This document shows, piece by piece, positions 1 through 8,927 of a stretch of 64,000 nt of DNA. The translations under genes and the position numbers were made by a program. Under the pieces are notes generated by a model that was given only the letters and a program-made list of their open reading frames with translations, was not told where the DNA came from and ran no database searches. Position 1 is the stretch's first letter. The number at the start of each line of letters is the position of its first letter. The stretch covers positions 32,563 to 96,562 of the forward strand of contig JAOARN010000047.1 of assembly GCA_025210485.1 (NCBI GenBank), in the 5' to 3' direction. The stretch comes from Marinifilaceae bacterium. Its GTDB lineage: Bacteria; Bacteroidota; Bacteroidia; Bacteroidales; Marinifilaceae.

Positions 1-135
1 TTTATTCGTATTCAACCCAATGCCTTGCATTGGGCTTTGCTGTGTATACCTTTCAGACAAGAATTTTACACTTGCAGTATTATTATTTGTGGAATTTTTC
101 AACAATAATATCTTATCCTTTTTTACTTTTATCAT
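1..135 (-). CDS. Possible partial small protein running off the left edge
   Basis: An open minus-strand frame of 45 codons begins with ATG at 133-135 and is still open at base 1. It starts MIKVKKDKILLLK and has no signal peptide or motif that I recognise. A diverged copy of the same DNA at about 53.87-54.05 kb keeps a similar beginning (MPMIKEKGVKILLLG) but then shifts frame by one base and stops. The frame may therefore be a decaying repeat and not a working gene. The open frame and the repeat are seen directly; any coding function is unproven. Confidence 0.25.
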   Translation of the reverse strand, partial: MIKVKKDKILLLKNSTNNNTASVKFLSERYTQQSPMQGIGLNTNK

Positions 136-225
136 AAATATTCCTCACGTAATATGACTTATATCTTTTCCTATACAGCTTAAATATACGATATGCATAA
201 TCTTATGCAGGCGACCTATAATTTA
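1..225. repeat. Dispersed repeat copy 1, with REP-like hairpin at 16-34
   Basis: Bases about 45-225 align over their whole length with 53873-54052, with many substitutions and a few indels (shared pieces include ATTTTACACTTGCA and CAATAATATCTT). Bases 16-34 form a hairpin with arms CCCAATG and CATTGGG, followed by a tail ending CTTTCAGACAAG; hairpin and tail recur at 53248-53292. The rest of the gene-free stretch up to 480 shows only AT-rich sequence without a clear signal. Confidence 0.65.
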
Positions 226-480
226 AACTGAGCTGTTTTTATATAACCTAAATACCAAACAGGTATAAACAACACAGCTCTTCCATAAATATCATTTCTT
301 CACAAATAAAATATCTATCATAAGCTTATTGAACATATAAAAAACTTATCCTTACAGCATCTATCAAACACAAATATGCAAGTAATTGAAATAGGCAAAA
401 AAAATTTTCATTAATAAAACTCACCCTATAACCAAGATATAAATTAGACTATTCTTTAAAATAATCTTAAATTTACATTT

Positions 481-1491
481 ATGGACATAGTTACACAAAC
501 ATTATTAGGAGCTGCCGTAGGCGAATATACACTTGGGCGGAAAGCTGGTAATAAAGCTATATTGTGGGGTGCTATTGCAGGAATTATACCAGATTTAGAC
601 ACAGTATTCACTGGTTTTTTCTCGGATGTGGATGGCTTATTCATACATCGAGGTTTTTCACACAGCTTAATATTCGCCATCTTGCTTTCACCTCCCCTTA
701 GTTGGCTTATATTCTTTATTCATAAAAAAAATAAATCTGTAAGTCACAAAAATTGGGCTAATCTAGTTTTCTGGGCTGCTTTCACACATCCATTTATAGA
801 TTATCTGACCACATATGGAACTGGAGCTTTTTTGCCTTTTTCAGAATACAGAATTGAATTTAGCACCATCGGAATTATTGATATATTCTATAGTATTCCT
901 TTACTGATAGGATTAATTATTATTCTATTTTACAATAAAAGAGCAAATACAAGACGAATACTCTCAATCAGTATTTTAATTATAAGTACTAGCTACTTAG
1001 TATTTACAATTGCCAATAAATTTTATATAAACAGTGTATTTAAAAAAAGCTTTAAATCCGAAAATATTGATTATATTGATTTTAGAACAAGCCCCCTACC
1101 TCTGACAAATTTTTTATGGATGGGAATTGCAAAAACAGATTCTGCATATTACATAGGCTATTATTCTGTATTTGACAAAAACTATCCCAACACATTCAAT
1201 TACATAAAAAGGAACGATGATAAAATAGATTTATATAAACAAGATAAAGAATTAACAAAACTTATAAAATTCACAAAAGGATATTATCATATCAATCGAG
1301 ATAAAAACGGGCTATATCTTGTAGATTTAAGATTTGGAAAAATGGGATTTGATGAAAATTCGGCATCCGTATTTCATTTCAAACTAATTGAATCAGATGG
1401 AAAAATTAAAATCAAACAATCTGATAGAGGTAATACAAATGATAATCCAATTAGTATTACTCAATTTTGGGAACGGCTGAAAGGAATATAG
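481..1491 (+). CDS. YdjM/DUF457-type membrane-bound metal-dependent hydrolase
   Basis: This 336-residue protein matches the YdjM (LexA-regulated membrane-bound hydrolase, PF04307) pattern. The N-terminus MDIVTQTLLGAAVGE is typical, a P-D-L-D acidic motif lies at residues 37-40 and HRGFSHS at 56-62 supplies the conserved histidines. Hydrophobic segments at roughly 65-85, 95-115 and 130-185 place it in the inner membrane. The C-terminal 150 residues are soluble and less conserved. Substrate is unknown for the family. The ATG at 481 directly precedes the conserved N-terminus, so this start is well supported. It stands alone and converges with the flavoprotein gene downstream. Confidence 0.8.
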   Translation: MDIVTQTLLGAAVGEYTLGRKAGNKAILWGAIAGIIPDLDTVFTGFFSDVDGLFIHRGFSHSLIFAILLSPPLSWLIFFIHKKNKSVSHKNWANLVFWAAFTHPFIDYLTTYGTGAFLPFSEYRIEFSTIGIIDIFYSIPLLIGLIIILFYNKRANTRRILSISILIISTSYLVFTIANKFYINSVFKKSFKSENIDYIDFRTSPLPLTNFLWMGIAKTDSAYYIGYYSVFDKNYPNTFNYIKRNDDKIDLYKQDKELTKLIKFTKGYYHINRDKNGLYLVDLRFGKMGFDENSASVFHFKLIESDGKIKIKQSDRGNTNDNPISITQFWERLKGI

Positions 1492-1554
1492 GCAAATGGA
1501 TATTCTCTCTCTGAAAAAGATAAACACTTTAATGACTAGCTAATATTCAATTGA

Positions 1555-1581
1555 AAAAAGGGGAATAATCAAATATTCCCC
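1555..1581 (-). terminator. Rho-independent terminator of the flavoprotein gene
   Basis: Arms GGGGAATA (1560-1567) and TATTCCCC (1574-1581) form a perfect 8-bp stem with a 6-base loop. On the minus strand it is followed by six T residues, so it mainly serves the minus-strand gene ending at 1602; it also sits between two convergent genes. Confidence 0.7.
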
Positions 1582-1601
1582 TGAATATAATTTATTAGAT
1601 T

Positions 1602-2237
1602 TCATCTTACGAAATGCATAAATTCTTTTTCCTCCATCTCAGGAGCCTCAACCATATTCTTTCCATTTTCAATAAGCCTTAACAGATATGCCATATTTTT
1701 ACCTAAAATCCTCATTATCTGCACTCCTTCCTTGTCAAATTTCACTTCTCCTGGGCTTAAACCATGAATTACATTCCAGTAGTTAGAAGTAGGCATCATC
1801 ATTTCGGAATAGGTAATATAGTTATTCATATCGTGAATAGCTGGTAAACCTCCCGACCTTCTAACGGCTGCAATACTAGTTCCAACCTTATGTCTAAACA
1901 GAGAACCATTCGAACCAGCAACATAGAACGCTCTATCAAGAAAAGACTTCATACTTCCCGAAATAGAAGCATAGTAAACAGGGGAAGCTAATATAATACC
2001 ATCAGCTTCTTTCATCTTTTGCACCCAAACATTTAAATCATCACCTTTTATAATACATTTTTCATCTTTGTTCTCAGCACATTTACCACATGCTAAACAT
2101 CCTCGTAAGGTCTTATTTCCAATACATATAATTTCAGTTTCTATGGATTGTTTTTCCAACTCCTGACATACTAGTCTAAGAGCATGATATGTATTGCCTT
2201 CTTTTTTGGGACTACCATTAATTGCTACAACCTTCAT
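1602..2237 (-). CDS. Flavodoxin-fold NAD(P)H-dependent FMN reductase / iron-sulfur flavoprotein
   Basis: A 211-residue protein of the NADPH-dependent FMN reductase family (PF03358). The N-terminal GSPKKEGNT (residues 8-16) is the FMN phosphate-binding loop and ASPVYYASISG the second flavin loop. A compact cysteine cluster, C47-x2-C50-x2-C53 with C61, is what iron-sulfur flavoproteins (Isf) use to hold a 4Fe-4S cluster, so it may carry both cofactors. Expected role: cytoplasmic two-electron reduction of quinones, oxygen species or other acceptors; the physiological substrate cannot be read from the sequence. It is a single-gene unit with its own terminator. Confidence 0.8.
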   Translation of the reverse strand: MKVVAINGSPKKEGNTYHALRLVCQELEKQSIETEIICIGNKTLRGCLACGKCAENKDEKCIIKGDDLNVWVQKMKEADGIILASPVYYASISGSMKSFLDRAFYVAGSNGSLFRHKVGTSIAAVRRSGGLPAIHDMNNYITYSEMMMPTSNYWNVIHGLSPGEVKFDKEGVQIMRILGKNMAYLLRLIENGKNMVEAPEMEEKEFMHFVR

Positions 2238-2696
2238 TTATTTAATAATTTTATTATGTTTTTATGTCAATATAAAAATTACTATTTACAAACAATAATA
2301 AATAAACGAATAAATACAACTTATCCTCCCAACACACTATAGTTTAATATATTACGACAAAGCCAAATTTCACAACATAATACTATACAATAATTTTTCC
2401 ATTATTTAATTAACTTATCATAAATAACATAAAAGGATTTTAAAATCGATACAACAGATATTGCGTACAATAACTTTCACTAAATCCGAAAAGCTCATAA
2501 ATACAACAAAAAGGAAAAGTACCCAAAATAGCCTTAATATAATTTTTATAATCACGAATTATAGCATTCAAAGATTATTTAACTCATTGAACAAATAACG
2601 GAAAACAATAGTTAAAATAAGCTACTAAATCTAAAACCGCAAGATTCCAAATACTACTTTGTTATAATTAACAATATACTCACCCCTATATATATA
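2238..2696. other. Gene-free spacer
   Basis: AT-rich spacer of about 460 bases upstream of the flavoprotein gene. I see no open frame of convincing length and no RNA structure in it. It must contain the flavoprotein promoter, which I could not place with confidence. Confidence 0.4.
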
Positions 2697-2740
2697 AAAG
2701 TCCGTGTAATCATAAAAATTATTATTACACGGACTTTTTT
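2697..2740. terminator. Strong bidirectional terminator hairpin
   Basis: Arms AAAGTCCGTGTAAT (from 2697) and ATTACACGGACTTT (to about 2736) form a long perfect stem, with seven T residues on the plus side and TTTTATAT on the minus side. On the minus strand it ends the PKD lipoprotein gene (stop at 2756). The better T-run faces plus-strand transcription, although no plus-strand gene lies upstream. Confidence 0.75.
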
Positions 2741-2755
2741 TATTCGAAATGAATT

Positions 2756-3538
2756 TTAATATTTTTGGATTTTAATATCCACTAAAATTCTTTCACTATT
2801 TACTTCTTTTGTGTGAATTAGACCTTTTTTGCCTGAAGCTAATTCAAATAATACTATTCCTGGAATATTAGAATTCCCAAAACTATCATCAGCATTTTCG
2901 ATCTTAAGGTCTATCAGAGAACTTTCATTATTCAAAGCTTCAAATGCTGAAACTGTAAAAGTCGGAGTGTCCTCATAATTAATCACTTTAGTAACAGTTG
3001 CATTTGGGACATTATAATCTTGCGCCGAAGCTGATTCAAAAAAGTACATAGTGCCTCCCATATGTCCAAAAGCAAGATGCATTTTAGAACCATTATCCTC
3101 GCTTATTTCACTATCTTTATATATAATTCCATCATCAAAAGAGAAAATTCTACCATAGGATGAATTTGCTTCAAGACCAAACTCCACATCCTTGTAAGTT
3201 TGAATAGCGCTAACACCTTCCACTTTGACAGTTTTCTCTATTTCCTTACTATCAAGACCACTTTGAACAGTAAGTTTAATAGTTATTTCACCAGCCTTGT
3301 CAACTTTTATCGCTGTGGGTGTTTGCTCAGTTGTTTCTTTAATATTAGCCCCCTCACCAAAAGTCCAACTATAACTTGCTGCCCCAGAAGACATATTAGA
3401 AATTAAGATTTCAGCATCAGGAGCTTCACCTTTCACTTCAACAGAGAAGTCAGCAAGCAAATTTACATCATCATCCTCATCAGAACACGAATAAAGAACA
3501 ACTGAAATAAAAAATAGATAATAAAAAAAATTTTTCAT
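2756..3538 (-). CDS. PKD-domain surface lipoprotein
   Basis: A 260-residue protein with a lipoprotein signal peptide: hydrophobic residues 3-17, lipobox ending at C18, then an acidic stretch SDEDDDVN that in Bacteroidota often marks export to the cell surface. Residues about 29-107 form a PKD domain (SYSWTFGEG is the typical core strand; TIKLTVQSG the last). The C-terminal 150 residues are not recognised. PKD domains mediate protein or glycan contacts, so an adhesion or binding role is an inference. It is transcribed alone and is followed by the hairpin at 2697-2740. Confidence 0.7.
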   Translation of the reverse strand: MKNFFYYLFFISVVLYSCSDEDDDVNLLADFSVEVKGEAPDAEILISNMSSGAASYSWTFGEGANIKETTEQTPTAIKVDKAGEITIKLTVQSGLDSKEIEKTVKVEGVSAIQTYKDVEFGLEANSSYGRIFSFDDGIIYKDSEISEDNGSKMHLAFGHMGGTMYFFESASAQDYNVPNATVTKVINYEDTPTFTVSAFEALNNESSLIDLKIENADDSFGNSNIPGIVLFELASGKKGLIHTKEVNSERILVDIKIQKY

Positions 3539-3701
3539 AAAGTTTTTATTTTATTGTTTAAAATCACATCAATAATTATTGAAATTTTCAATCAAAATCA
3601 ATCTTAAAAACCATAAGATTATCATTTAATTAAGTTTAATAATCTGATGTATTATTTATTTAATTATTACATAATACGAGGCAAATATTTATTCTAAAAC
3701 A

Positions 3702-4931
3702 TTATTTAAACCAACTTAATCGTTGTTCAGGAGACATATCCCAAGGACATTGCTTAGTCTCCATATTTCTCATAAATAAATTTATATCAGAACCTATCTC
3801 TGCTCTATCCATAACATAATTTCTTCTCATATTCATAATTAAATTGGCATGCCTTATATTTACAGGGCAAACTTCAGAACATGCATTACATGTAGTACAG
3901 GCCCAAATTTCCTCTGAAGTAATATAATTATCGACCAGAGTATTTTCCGAATCTTTATTCTTATAATATTCATTCATACGATACCTTACATCTATAAATA
4001 TTTTTCTTGGAGATAACTTCTTACCTGTTCTCACAGCTGGACAAACCTGAGAGCATCTACCACATTGAGTACAGCTTAAAGAATCAAGATAATTTTTCTT
4101 ACTAATATCTGAAACATCAAAAACGCCAAAACGTTCAGGCATAACATCCTCCGATTGAATCTCAGTTTCAAAGCCTAAACTTTGCCTAACATAAGCTCTT
4201 ATGGATTTCAAACTAGGATAATAAGCATATGAATTAGTAGAATCAGAAAAAACATTAAATAAAGAAAGATACACATGAAAATGTTTGGAAAAAGGTAGAT
4301 ACAAAGCAAAAAGAAACAATCCTAAAATATGTGCCCACCAAATTATTTTATAATGATAATATTGAATATCAAAAGAGAACAAACCACTAACTGGATAATA
4401 ATCATATAATTGAGAATGATAGATATTTACATAAATCAAACTAGAACATAAAAAAACTATCATCAACAAACAAAATATTGCATCGAACTTCTCTTTTATG
4501 CCTATATAATAAGCCTGAAATCTTTTAGGAGAATTTATTAATCTACGAACCAAAAAGACAGAACAAGCAATGATTACGATATATGACATAATATCGACAG
4601 AATAACTTATGGCATAATAGAAACCTCCAAGCTCCGAGAAAGAAAGTTCACTTCCAAATACTCCATCTATAATAATCTCGATACTAGCAATACTAATAAC
4701 AAGAAAACCCCAAAACACCAATGCATGTGAAAATCCGCTCAAAGGCTTATTCAAAATTCTAGACTGAAAAATACCCACAACTAATAAATTCCTAAGCCGC
4801 TGAAAAAAACCAGTTGAGCTTTGTTGATTAGCCATTGTTAAGTTGTATTTCTTTTTATAAGACAATAATATTAAACATAAAGCTAATATCCATATAATAG
4901 AAATAGAAATAAATACGATTTGTTCTAACAT
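3702..4931 (-). CDS. Membrane Fe-S protein (NarI-like plus 4Fe-4S dicluster), ETF-linked quinone reductase subunit
   Basis: About 409 residues. The N-terminal 240 residues contain around six membrane helices like the NarI/DsrM cytochrome-b fold. Two 4Fe-4S motifs follow, CTQCGRCSQVCP near residue 286 and CTTCNACSEVCP near 344. I chose the ATG at 4929-4931, 4 bases after the etfA stop, because the longer reading runs back into etfA. The neighbours (EtfA, EtfB, acyl-CoA dehydrogenase) indicate that it takes electrons from ETF and reduces menaquinone. Related proteins usually continue into, or sit next to, a cysteine-rich CCG (HdrD-like) protein; none is present here, as the next gene is the unrelated lipoprotein. 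Confidence 0.75.
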   Translation of the reverse strand: MLEQIVFISISIIWILALCLILLSYKKKYNLTMANQQSSTGFFQRLRNLLVVGIFQSRILNKPLSGFSHALVFWGFLVISIASIEIIIDGVFGSELSFSELGGFYYAISYSVDIMSYIVIIACSVFLVRRLINSPKRFQAYYIGIKEKFDAIFCLLMIVFLCSSLIYVNIYHSQLYDYYPVSGLFSFDIQYYHYKIIWWAHILGLFLFALYLPFSKHFHVYLSLFNVFSDSTNSYAYYPSLKSIRAYVRQSLGFETEIQSEDVMPERFGVFDVSDISKKNYLDSLSCTQCGRCSQVCPAVRTGKKLSPRKIFIDVRYRMNEYYKNKDSENTLVDNYITSEEIWACTTCNACSEVCPVNIRHANLIMNMRRNYVMDRAEIGSDINLFMRNMETKQCPWDMSPEQRLSWFK

Positions 4932-4935
4932 AAAA

Positions 4936-5877
4936 CTATTTAGAATTAAGCTTATTAATAATTTCAGGAAGTAGTTCAAGAGCATCGGCAACTATACCAT
5001 AATCTGAATATTCAAATATTGGAGCTTTCTCATCAATATTTATAGAAATAATTGTTTTACTAGAAGAAACTCCAGCAATATGCTGAGTTGCACCAGAAAT
5101 ACCAATAGCTACATAACAATCAGGGGAAATAAACTTACCTGTTTGTCCCACATGCTCCTCCTCAGGTCTCCACCCAAGGTCGGATATTGGACGAGAACAA
5201 GCCTTAGCTGCACCAATTAATTCAGCCAAATCATCAATCATATACCAATTATCTTTGCTTTGCATACCTCGCCCCCCTGATAACACAAAATTGGCATCGG
5301 AAAGATTTATTCTGGTATCTTTAGCTTCAATTTTCATATCAACGTTCTGCTCAGACACCAAATTGTATTCAATATTTTCCGAATTTATATTATAAGTATC
5401 ATTTATTTTAAAATCCGTTTTTACACAAAAGAAATTTATACTATTTGATAATTTATAGCTAGCCAATAGCTTGGATGAGAAAATTGATTTCTGTATTATT
5501 AATGGCGAATAAGAAAGAGGTAAACTTGTTATCCCTGTTAATACAGCTGCTTTATGAATTACAGATAATCGAGCTGCAAGATTTTGGGAAGTACTAATAT
5601 TCTCAAATAATATAAACTTTGAATTCTCCCTAATAATAATGTCCGACAAAGCGAGTTTTATCGTATTCAACTCACACATATCCGAATGAGTTAAAGCTAT
5701 TGTTTTATTACATCCATATAATCCAAAATCAAAAGACTTTACATCTTCCGATTGGTGTAAGCATAATATTAACTGTAATTTATTATACTCAGCAATTTGT
5801 TTAGCATAAGATATTAAACTAAACTGAACTTTCCCTAATTCAGAATAGGAATTATTTATATATACAAGTACAGACAT
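4936..5877 (-). CDS. etfA: Electron transfer flavoprotein alpha subunit
   Basis: At 313 residues this is a full-length EtfA. The C-terminal FAD-binding domain is clear: VLSGGRGMQ, SRPISDLGW, HVGQTGKFISP, GISGATQHIAGV, and a late SDYGIVADALELLPEI. The N-terminal domain is weakly conserved, as is usual. With EtfB it forms a soluble heterodimer carrying FAD that accepts electrons from the acyl-CoA dehydrogenase and hands them to the membrane Fe-S protein encoded 4 bases downstream. It is preceded by etfB with a 44-base gap, so the genes are almost certainly co-transcribed. Confidence 0.92.
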   Translation of the reverse strand: MSVLVYINNSYSELGKVQFSLISYAKQIAEYNKLQLILCLHQSEDVKSFDFGLYGCNKTIALTHSDMCELNTIKLALSDIIIRENSKFILFENISTSQNLAARLSVIHKAAVLTGITSLPLSYSPLIIQKSIFSSKLLASYKLSNSINFFCVKTDFKINDTYNINSENIEYNLVSEQNVDMKIEAKDTRINLSDANFVLSGGRGMQSKDNWYMIDDLAELIGAAKACSRPISDLGWRPEEEHVGQTGKFISPDCYVAIGISGATQHIAGVSSSKTIISINIDEKAPIFEYSDYGIVADALELLPEIINKLNSK

Positions 5878-5921
5878 ATGAGTGTTATATTAGTTCATGT
5901 TTAACAATAATTCTAACAGAA

Positions 5922-6656
5922 TTATTTATTTTGTTCAATTAAATCAATAATCTTATCCAAATCATTTTTATCTATAAATTCACATGTTTTATTTCTATCG
6001 ACCATTTTATAATCGACTAATTCGACACTAGTATCAAAATTAAAAGCAGGAATCTGCTCGATCTTCTTACTTGCCGACATCATAATACTTCTCATATTAG
6101 GTAAGCGAGGCTCGGAGGCAATTCCTTTTGCTACTGACACTGCAAAACGTTCATTTACAATAGCTGTTTTTTGATATTTTTCATAATTCGATAATATTAT
6201 CGATTCCGAATCCTTTACATTTAGTTTTGTAACCGAATTAAAGTATCTAATTTTAAGTATTTCAGAAACCATTGCTCCTACAACAGATCCATTATAATCC
6301 CATGATTCAGAACCAAAAAATAAAATATCATATTCAACAGTTCTCAAAAATTCGGCAATTTGTTTAGCTACTATATCTGAACTTATGGGTTCTGTATTTA
6401 TCCTATATACTTTATCAACACCTAATGCATATGCTTTCTTTAAAGTAGATTCAATATTATCCAAACCTACAGAAACAAGCTCAAGCTGATCTATCTGATT
6501 TGATTCATCCTCTTTCAGTTCTATGGCTCTTGTTAAAGCCAATTCGTCCCAAGGATTCATTACCATTGTTAAGTTTGAGTAATCAACTTTATTTCCGTCT
6601 AGCTTTATATTTGAACTAGTATCAGGCACTATACTCACACAAACAAGTATTTTCAT
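5922..6656 (-). CDS. etfB: Electron transfer flavoprotein beta subunit
   Basis: EtfB family, about 244 residues from the chosen ATG at 6654-6656, whose product begins MKILVCVSIVPDTS as in typical EtfB. A longer reading from 6689 would add 11 unlikely residues and overlap the acyl-CoA dehydrogenase stop. Family marks include MNPWDELALTRAIELKE, ALGVDKVYRI and the C-terminal LPNMRSIMMSASK nucleotide-binding region. It binds AMP structurally and pairs with EtfA. It lies 32 bases after the dehydrogenase gene in the same minus-strand operon. Confidence 0.92.
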   Translation of the reverse strand: MKILVCVSIVPDTSSNIKLDGNKVDYSNLTMVMNPWDELALTRAIELKEDESNQIDQLELVSVGLDNIESTLKKAYALGVDKVYRINTEPISSDIVAKQIAEFLRTVEYDILFFGSESWDYNGSVVGAMVSEILKIRYFNSVTKLNVKDSESIILSNYEKYQKTAIVNERFAVSVAKGIASEPRLPNMRSIMMSASKKIEQIPAFNFDTSVELVDYKMVDRNKTCEFIDKNDLDKIIDLIEQNK

Positions 6657-6688
6657 ATTTATTAAATTTTGATTATGTATAGTCAGCA

Positions 6689-7828
6689 TTAATTCTGCTT
6701 TAAATGTTTTGCTATAATTAATTTCTGAATTTCTGAACTTCCTTCATAAATTTGAGTGATTTTTGCATCTCTCATCATTCGTTCGACATGATAATCGGCA
6801 ACATAACCATAACCTCCTAATATCTGCACGGCATTGGTTGTGGTTTTCATTGCAACTTGAGATGCGAATAATTTTGCCATTGATGATTGCATTCCATATG
6901 ATTTTCCAGAATCCTTAAGACATGCTACTTGGTAACACAATAATTTAACAGCTTCTATTTCTGTCCTCATTTCGGAAAGCATAAAAGCAATAGCTTGGTG
7001 ATCAATTAATTTTTTCCCAAATGTTTTTCTGTGATGAGCATAATCCAATGCTATTTGAAACGCACCCGACGCAATACCATAGGCCTGAGCTGCAATTCCA
7101 ATTCTACCTGCTTCCAAAACCTTCATTACAAAACTAAAGCCCTCTCCAGGTGGAGATATCAGATTCTCTTTCGAAACTTTTAATTTATTGAAACTTACTG
7201 ATCTAGTATCCGATGATTTTAAGCCCATTTTTTGTTCTTTTTTGCCAAGCTCAATTCCTGGCGAGTCAGAATCAACCAACAAAACCACTACGCCTTTATC
7301 ACGCTTGGCAACATCTGTTTGAGCTACAAGAATAAATACCTGAGAATTCTTTGCATTACTAATCCAATTTTTTGTTCCACTAATTTCATAATAATCTCCT
7401 TTATCCTTAGCATTACAACTTATAGCCCTAGCATCAGATCCTGCTTGAGGTTCAGACAAGAGAAATGAACCTATTTTATTTCCATTACACAAACTTGTCA
7501 AATATTTGTTTTTCAAAAATTCGGATTTTGAATTTTCAATACTCCCACAAACCAATGAATTATTTATAGACATAGTAACTGCAACGGACGCATCAATTTT
7601 AGCAATTTCGGAAATAGCCAATACATATGAAAGACTATCCATACCACCTCCCCCATAATCAGTAGAAACCATCATTCCCATATACCCTAATTGTCCAAGT
7701 TTTTTCACAATCTCTTTTGGGAATGTTTGAGTTTTATCACGCTGAATAGCTTCAGGCAAAATTTCAGATTTTGCAAACTGCCTACTAGTATACATAACAA
7801 GCTTATGCTCTTCACTTAGATTTATCAT
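6689..7828 (-). CDS. Acyl-CoA dehydrogenase
   Basis: A 379-residue acyl-CoA dehydrogenase of short-chain/butyryl type length. Visible family motifs are LSEPQAGSDARA (flavin and substrate contact), GTKNWISNA, the QILGGYGYV strand near 335 and QIYEGSSEIQ, whose E362 is the expected catalytic base. It oxidises an acyl-CoA to the 2-enoyl-CoA using FAD. Chain-length preference cannot be read. The downstream etfB, etfA and membrane Fe-S genes provide its electron route to the quinone pool, so the unit is complete except for the CCG protein. It may work with the branched-chain 2-oxoacid dehydrogenase at 12.3-15.6 kb, but this is inference. Confidence 0.92.
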   Translation of the reverse strand: MINLSEEHKLVMYTSRQFAKSEILPEAIQRDKTQTFPKEIVKKLGQLGYMGMMVSTDYGGGGMDSLSYVLAISEIAKIDASVAVTMSINNSLVCGSIENSKSEFLKNKYLTSLCNGNKIGSFLLSEPQAGSDARAISCNAKDKGDYYEISGTKNWISNAKNSQVFILVAQTDVAKRDKGVVVLLVDSDSPGIELGKKEQKMGLKSSDTRSVSFNKLKVSKENLISPPGEGFSFVMKVLEAGRIGIAAQAYGIASGAFQIALDYAHHRKTFGKKLIDHQAIAFMLSEMRTEIEAVKLLCYQVACLKDSGKSYGMQSSMAKLFASQVAMKTTTNAVQILGGYGYVADYHVERMMRDAKITQIYEGSSEIQKLIIAKHLKQN

Positions 7829-7849
7829 AGCAGATTATCTTAAAATGAT

Positions 7850-8404
7850 TTACTTTCCCTTTATAATCTTATAATGATGTTTTGAATTCTTAAAATCGTA
7901 CTTAATATATATAAAATTATCTCGATAGTCTTTCAAGAAATCTATATCAAAATGACCAATATTAATATATGTTTTGCCTTTTAATGATTTTGGTTCGAAC
8001 AAATATTTGCTTCGTTTTATTCTACAATCTATGTTCGCATATTTCTTTAATCGGTTCGAAAACTGTTTTGCTGATTCAATGTTTGAAAATTGAGCCAAAG
8101 GCAATTTTTCTGTTTTCAGAAAAACAGTATAAAATTTATTTTCCGTTACAGTAGCTCCCGCGCCAAACAAATTATACTTTTCAAACAGCTGATTGGACAA
8201 TCCAAAGAAGTTATTTATTATTAATAGAAGAAAAAGTATTGATAAACTAATAAGGAATATCTTTAACTTTTTTGCACTAGCTTTTATTCTCTCGAAACTA
8301 TCCTTTAGCCGACTATACTCTTTAGCTAAAACATCTTTTCTGATCTGACTTTTGTCAATTTCAATTTGCTCGACTAATTCTTCTTGTATCTGAGTGTGTT
8401 CCAT
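7850..8404 (-). CDS. Unrecognised single-pass membrane protein at head of ETF operon
   Basis: A 184-residue protein I do not recognise. Residues 1-45 are charged and helical (EELVEQIEIDKSQIRKD), a membrane helix lies at about 48-68 (IFLISLSILFLLLIINNFFG), and the remaining 115 residues are basic and outside the membrane. The segment FYTVFLKTEKLPLAQFSNIE with the following SAKQFSNRLKKY resembles the strand-helix layout of SPOR domains, but I would not call it. It ends 21 bases before the acyl-CoA dehydrogenase start, so it is probably the first gene of that operon. No function is assigned. Confidence 0.6.
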   Translation of the reverse strand: MEHTQIQEELVEQIEIDKSQIRKDVLAKEYSRLKDSFERIKASAKKLKIFLISLSILFLLLIINNFFGLSNQLFEKYNLFGAGATVTENKFYTVFLKTEKLPLAQFSNIESAKQFSNRLKKYANIDCRIKRSKYLFEPKSLKGKTYINIGHFDIDFLKDYRDNFIYIKYDFKNSKHHYKIIKGK

Positions 8405-8685
8405 ATGTGTATATTATTTATTATATAAAACATCAATTTTACACCAATGTCATATATATTAAAAATTAGATTCAATAGAAGTACTGATAAAATTTAAACA
8501 TTGAATTATTATCCTCTCACATGCTTGTACGCAAAAAATTTAAAATAGGTTTTAATTTTCACTATATTTTTTGAACTATTTTCTTCAGTATTAAATATAA
8601 TAAAAATTAAAAGTTTACGGAAGTTAATAAGGTCATATTTATATCGTTTGAGATAATTCCAACAGCATCATTGTTTGTGTAAATT

Positions 8686-8750
8686 TGGTGTTCTCCTTGG
8701 TATCCGCAAAACACAGGGATTTACCCTAAAAAAAATATGTGTTTTTCATT
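8686..8750 (+). promoter_or_regulatory. Candidate structured leader with two exclusive hairpins
   Basis: Within the 520-base gap before the peptidase gene, GTGTT (8688-8692) can pair with AACAC (8710-8714), next to a small AGGG/CCCT stem (8715-8727). Alternatively AAAACACA (8708-8715) pairs with TGTGTTTT (8738-8745), followed by a short T-run. The pairings cannot coexist, which is how attenuators look. A TATATTTG promoter-like box at 8808-8815 lies downstream, so the leader may belong to a longer transcript only. No known riboswitch class is recognised. Confidence 0.3.
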
Positions 8751-8927
8751 CCACACTTTTCTAACTAAAGTTTAAAATTTAACACTTGTATGCTAATTTT
8801 TTTTAACTATATTTGACTCCAGTGATATTTAATATTTCATTATAAACAATTTTACAATCCTCTTCCCAATATTTTAAGTTCATTAATATCTAATAATTAT
8901 AAAATACTGTAAACACTACTTAAAATC

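Noticed and set aside
456..680. Minus-strand frame over the start of the YdjM-like gene
   Set aside because: It is antisense to the conserved N-terminus of a clearly coding gene and has no family features.
8808..8815. TATATTTG as the peptidase promoter
   Set aside because: The box fits, but its -33 partner is poor and the start codon is 110 bases away; in AT-rich DNA this match is easily chance.
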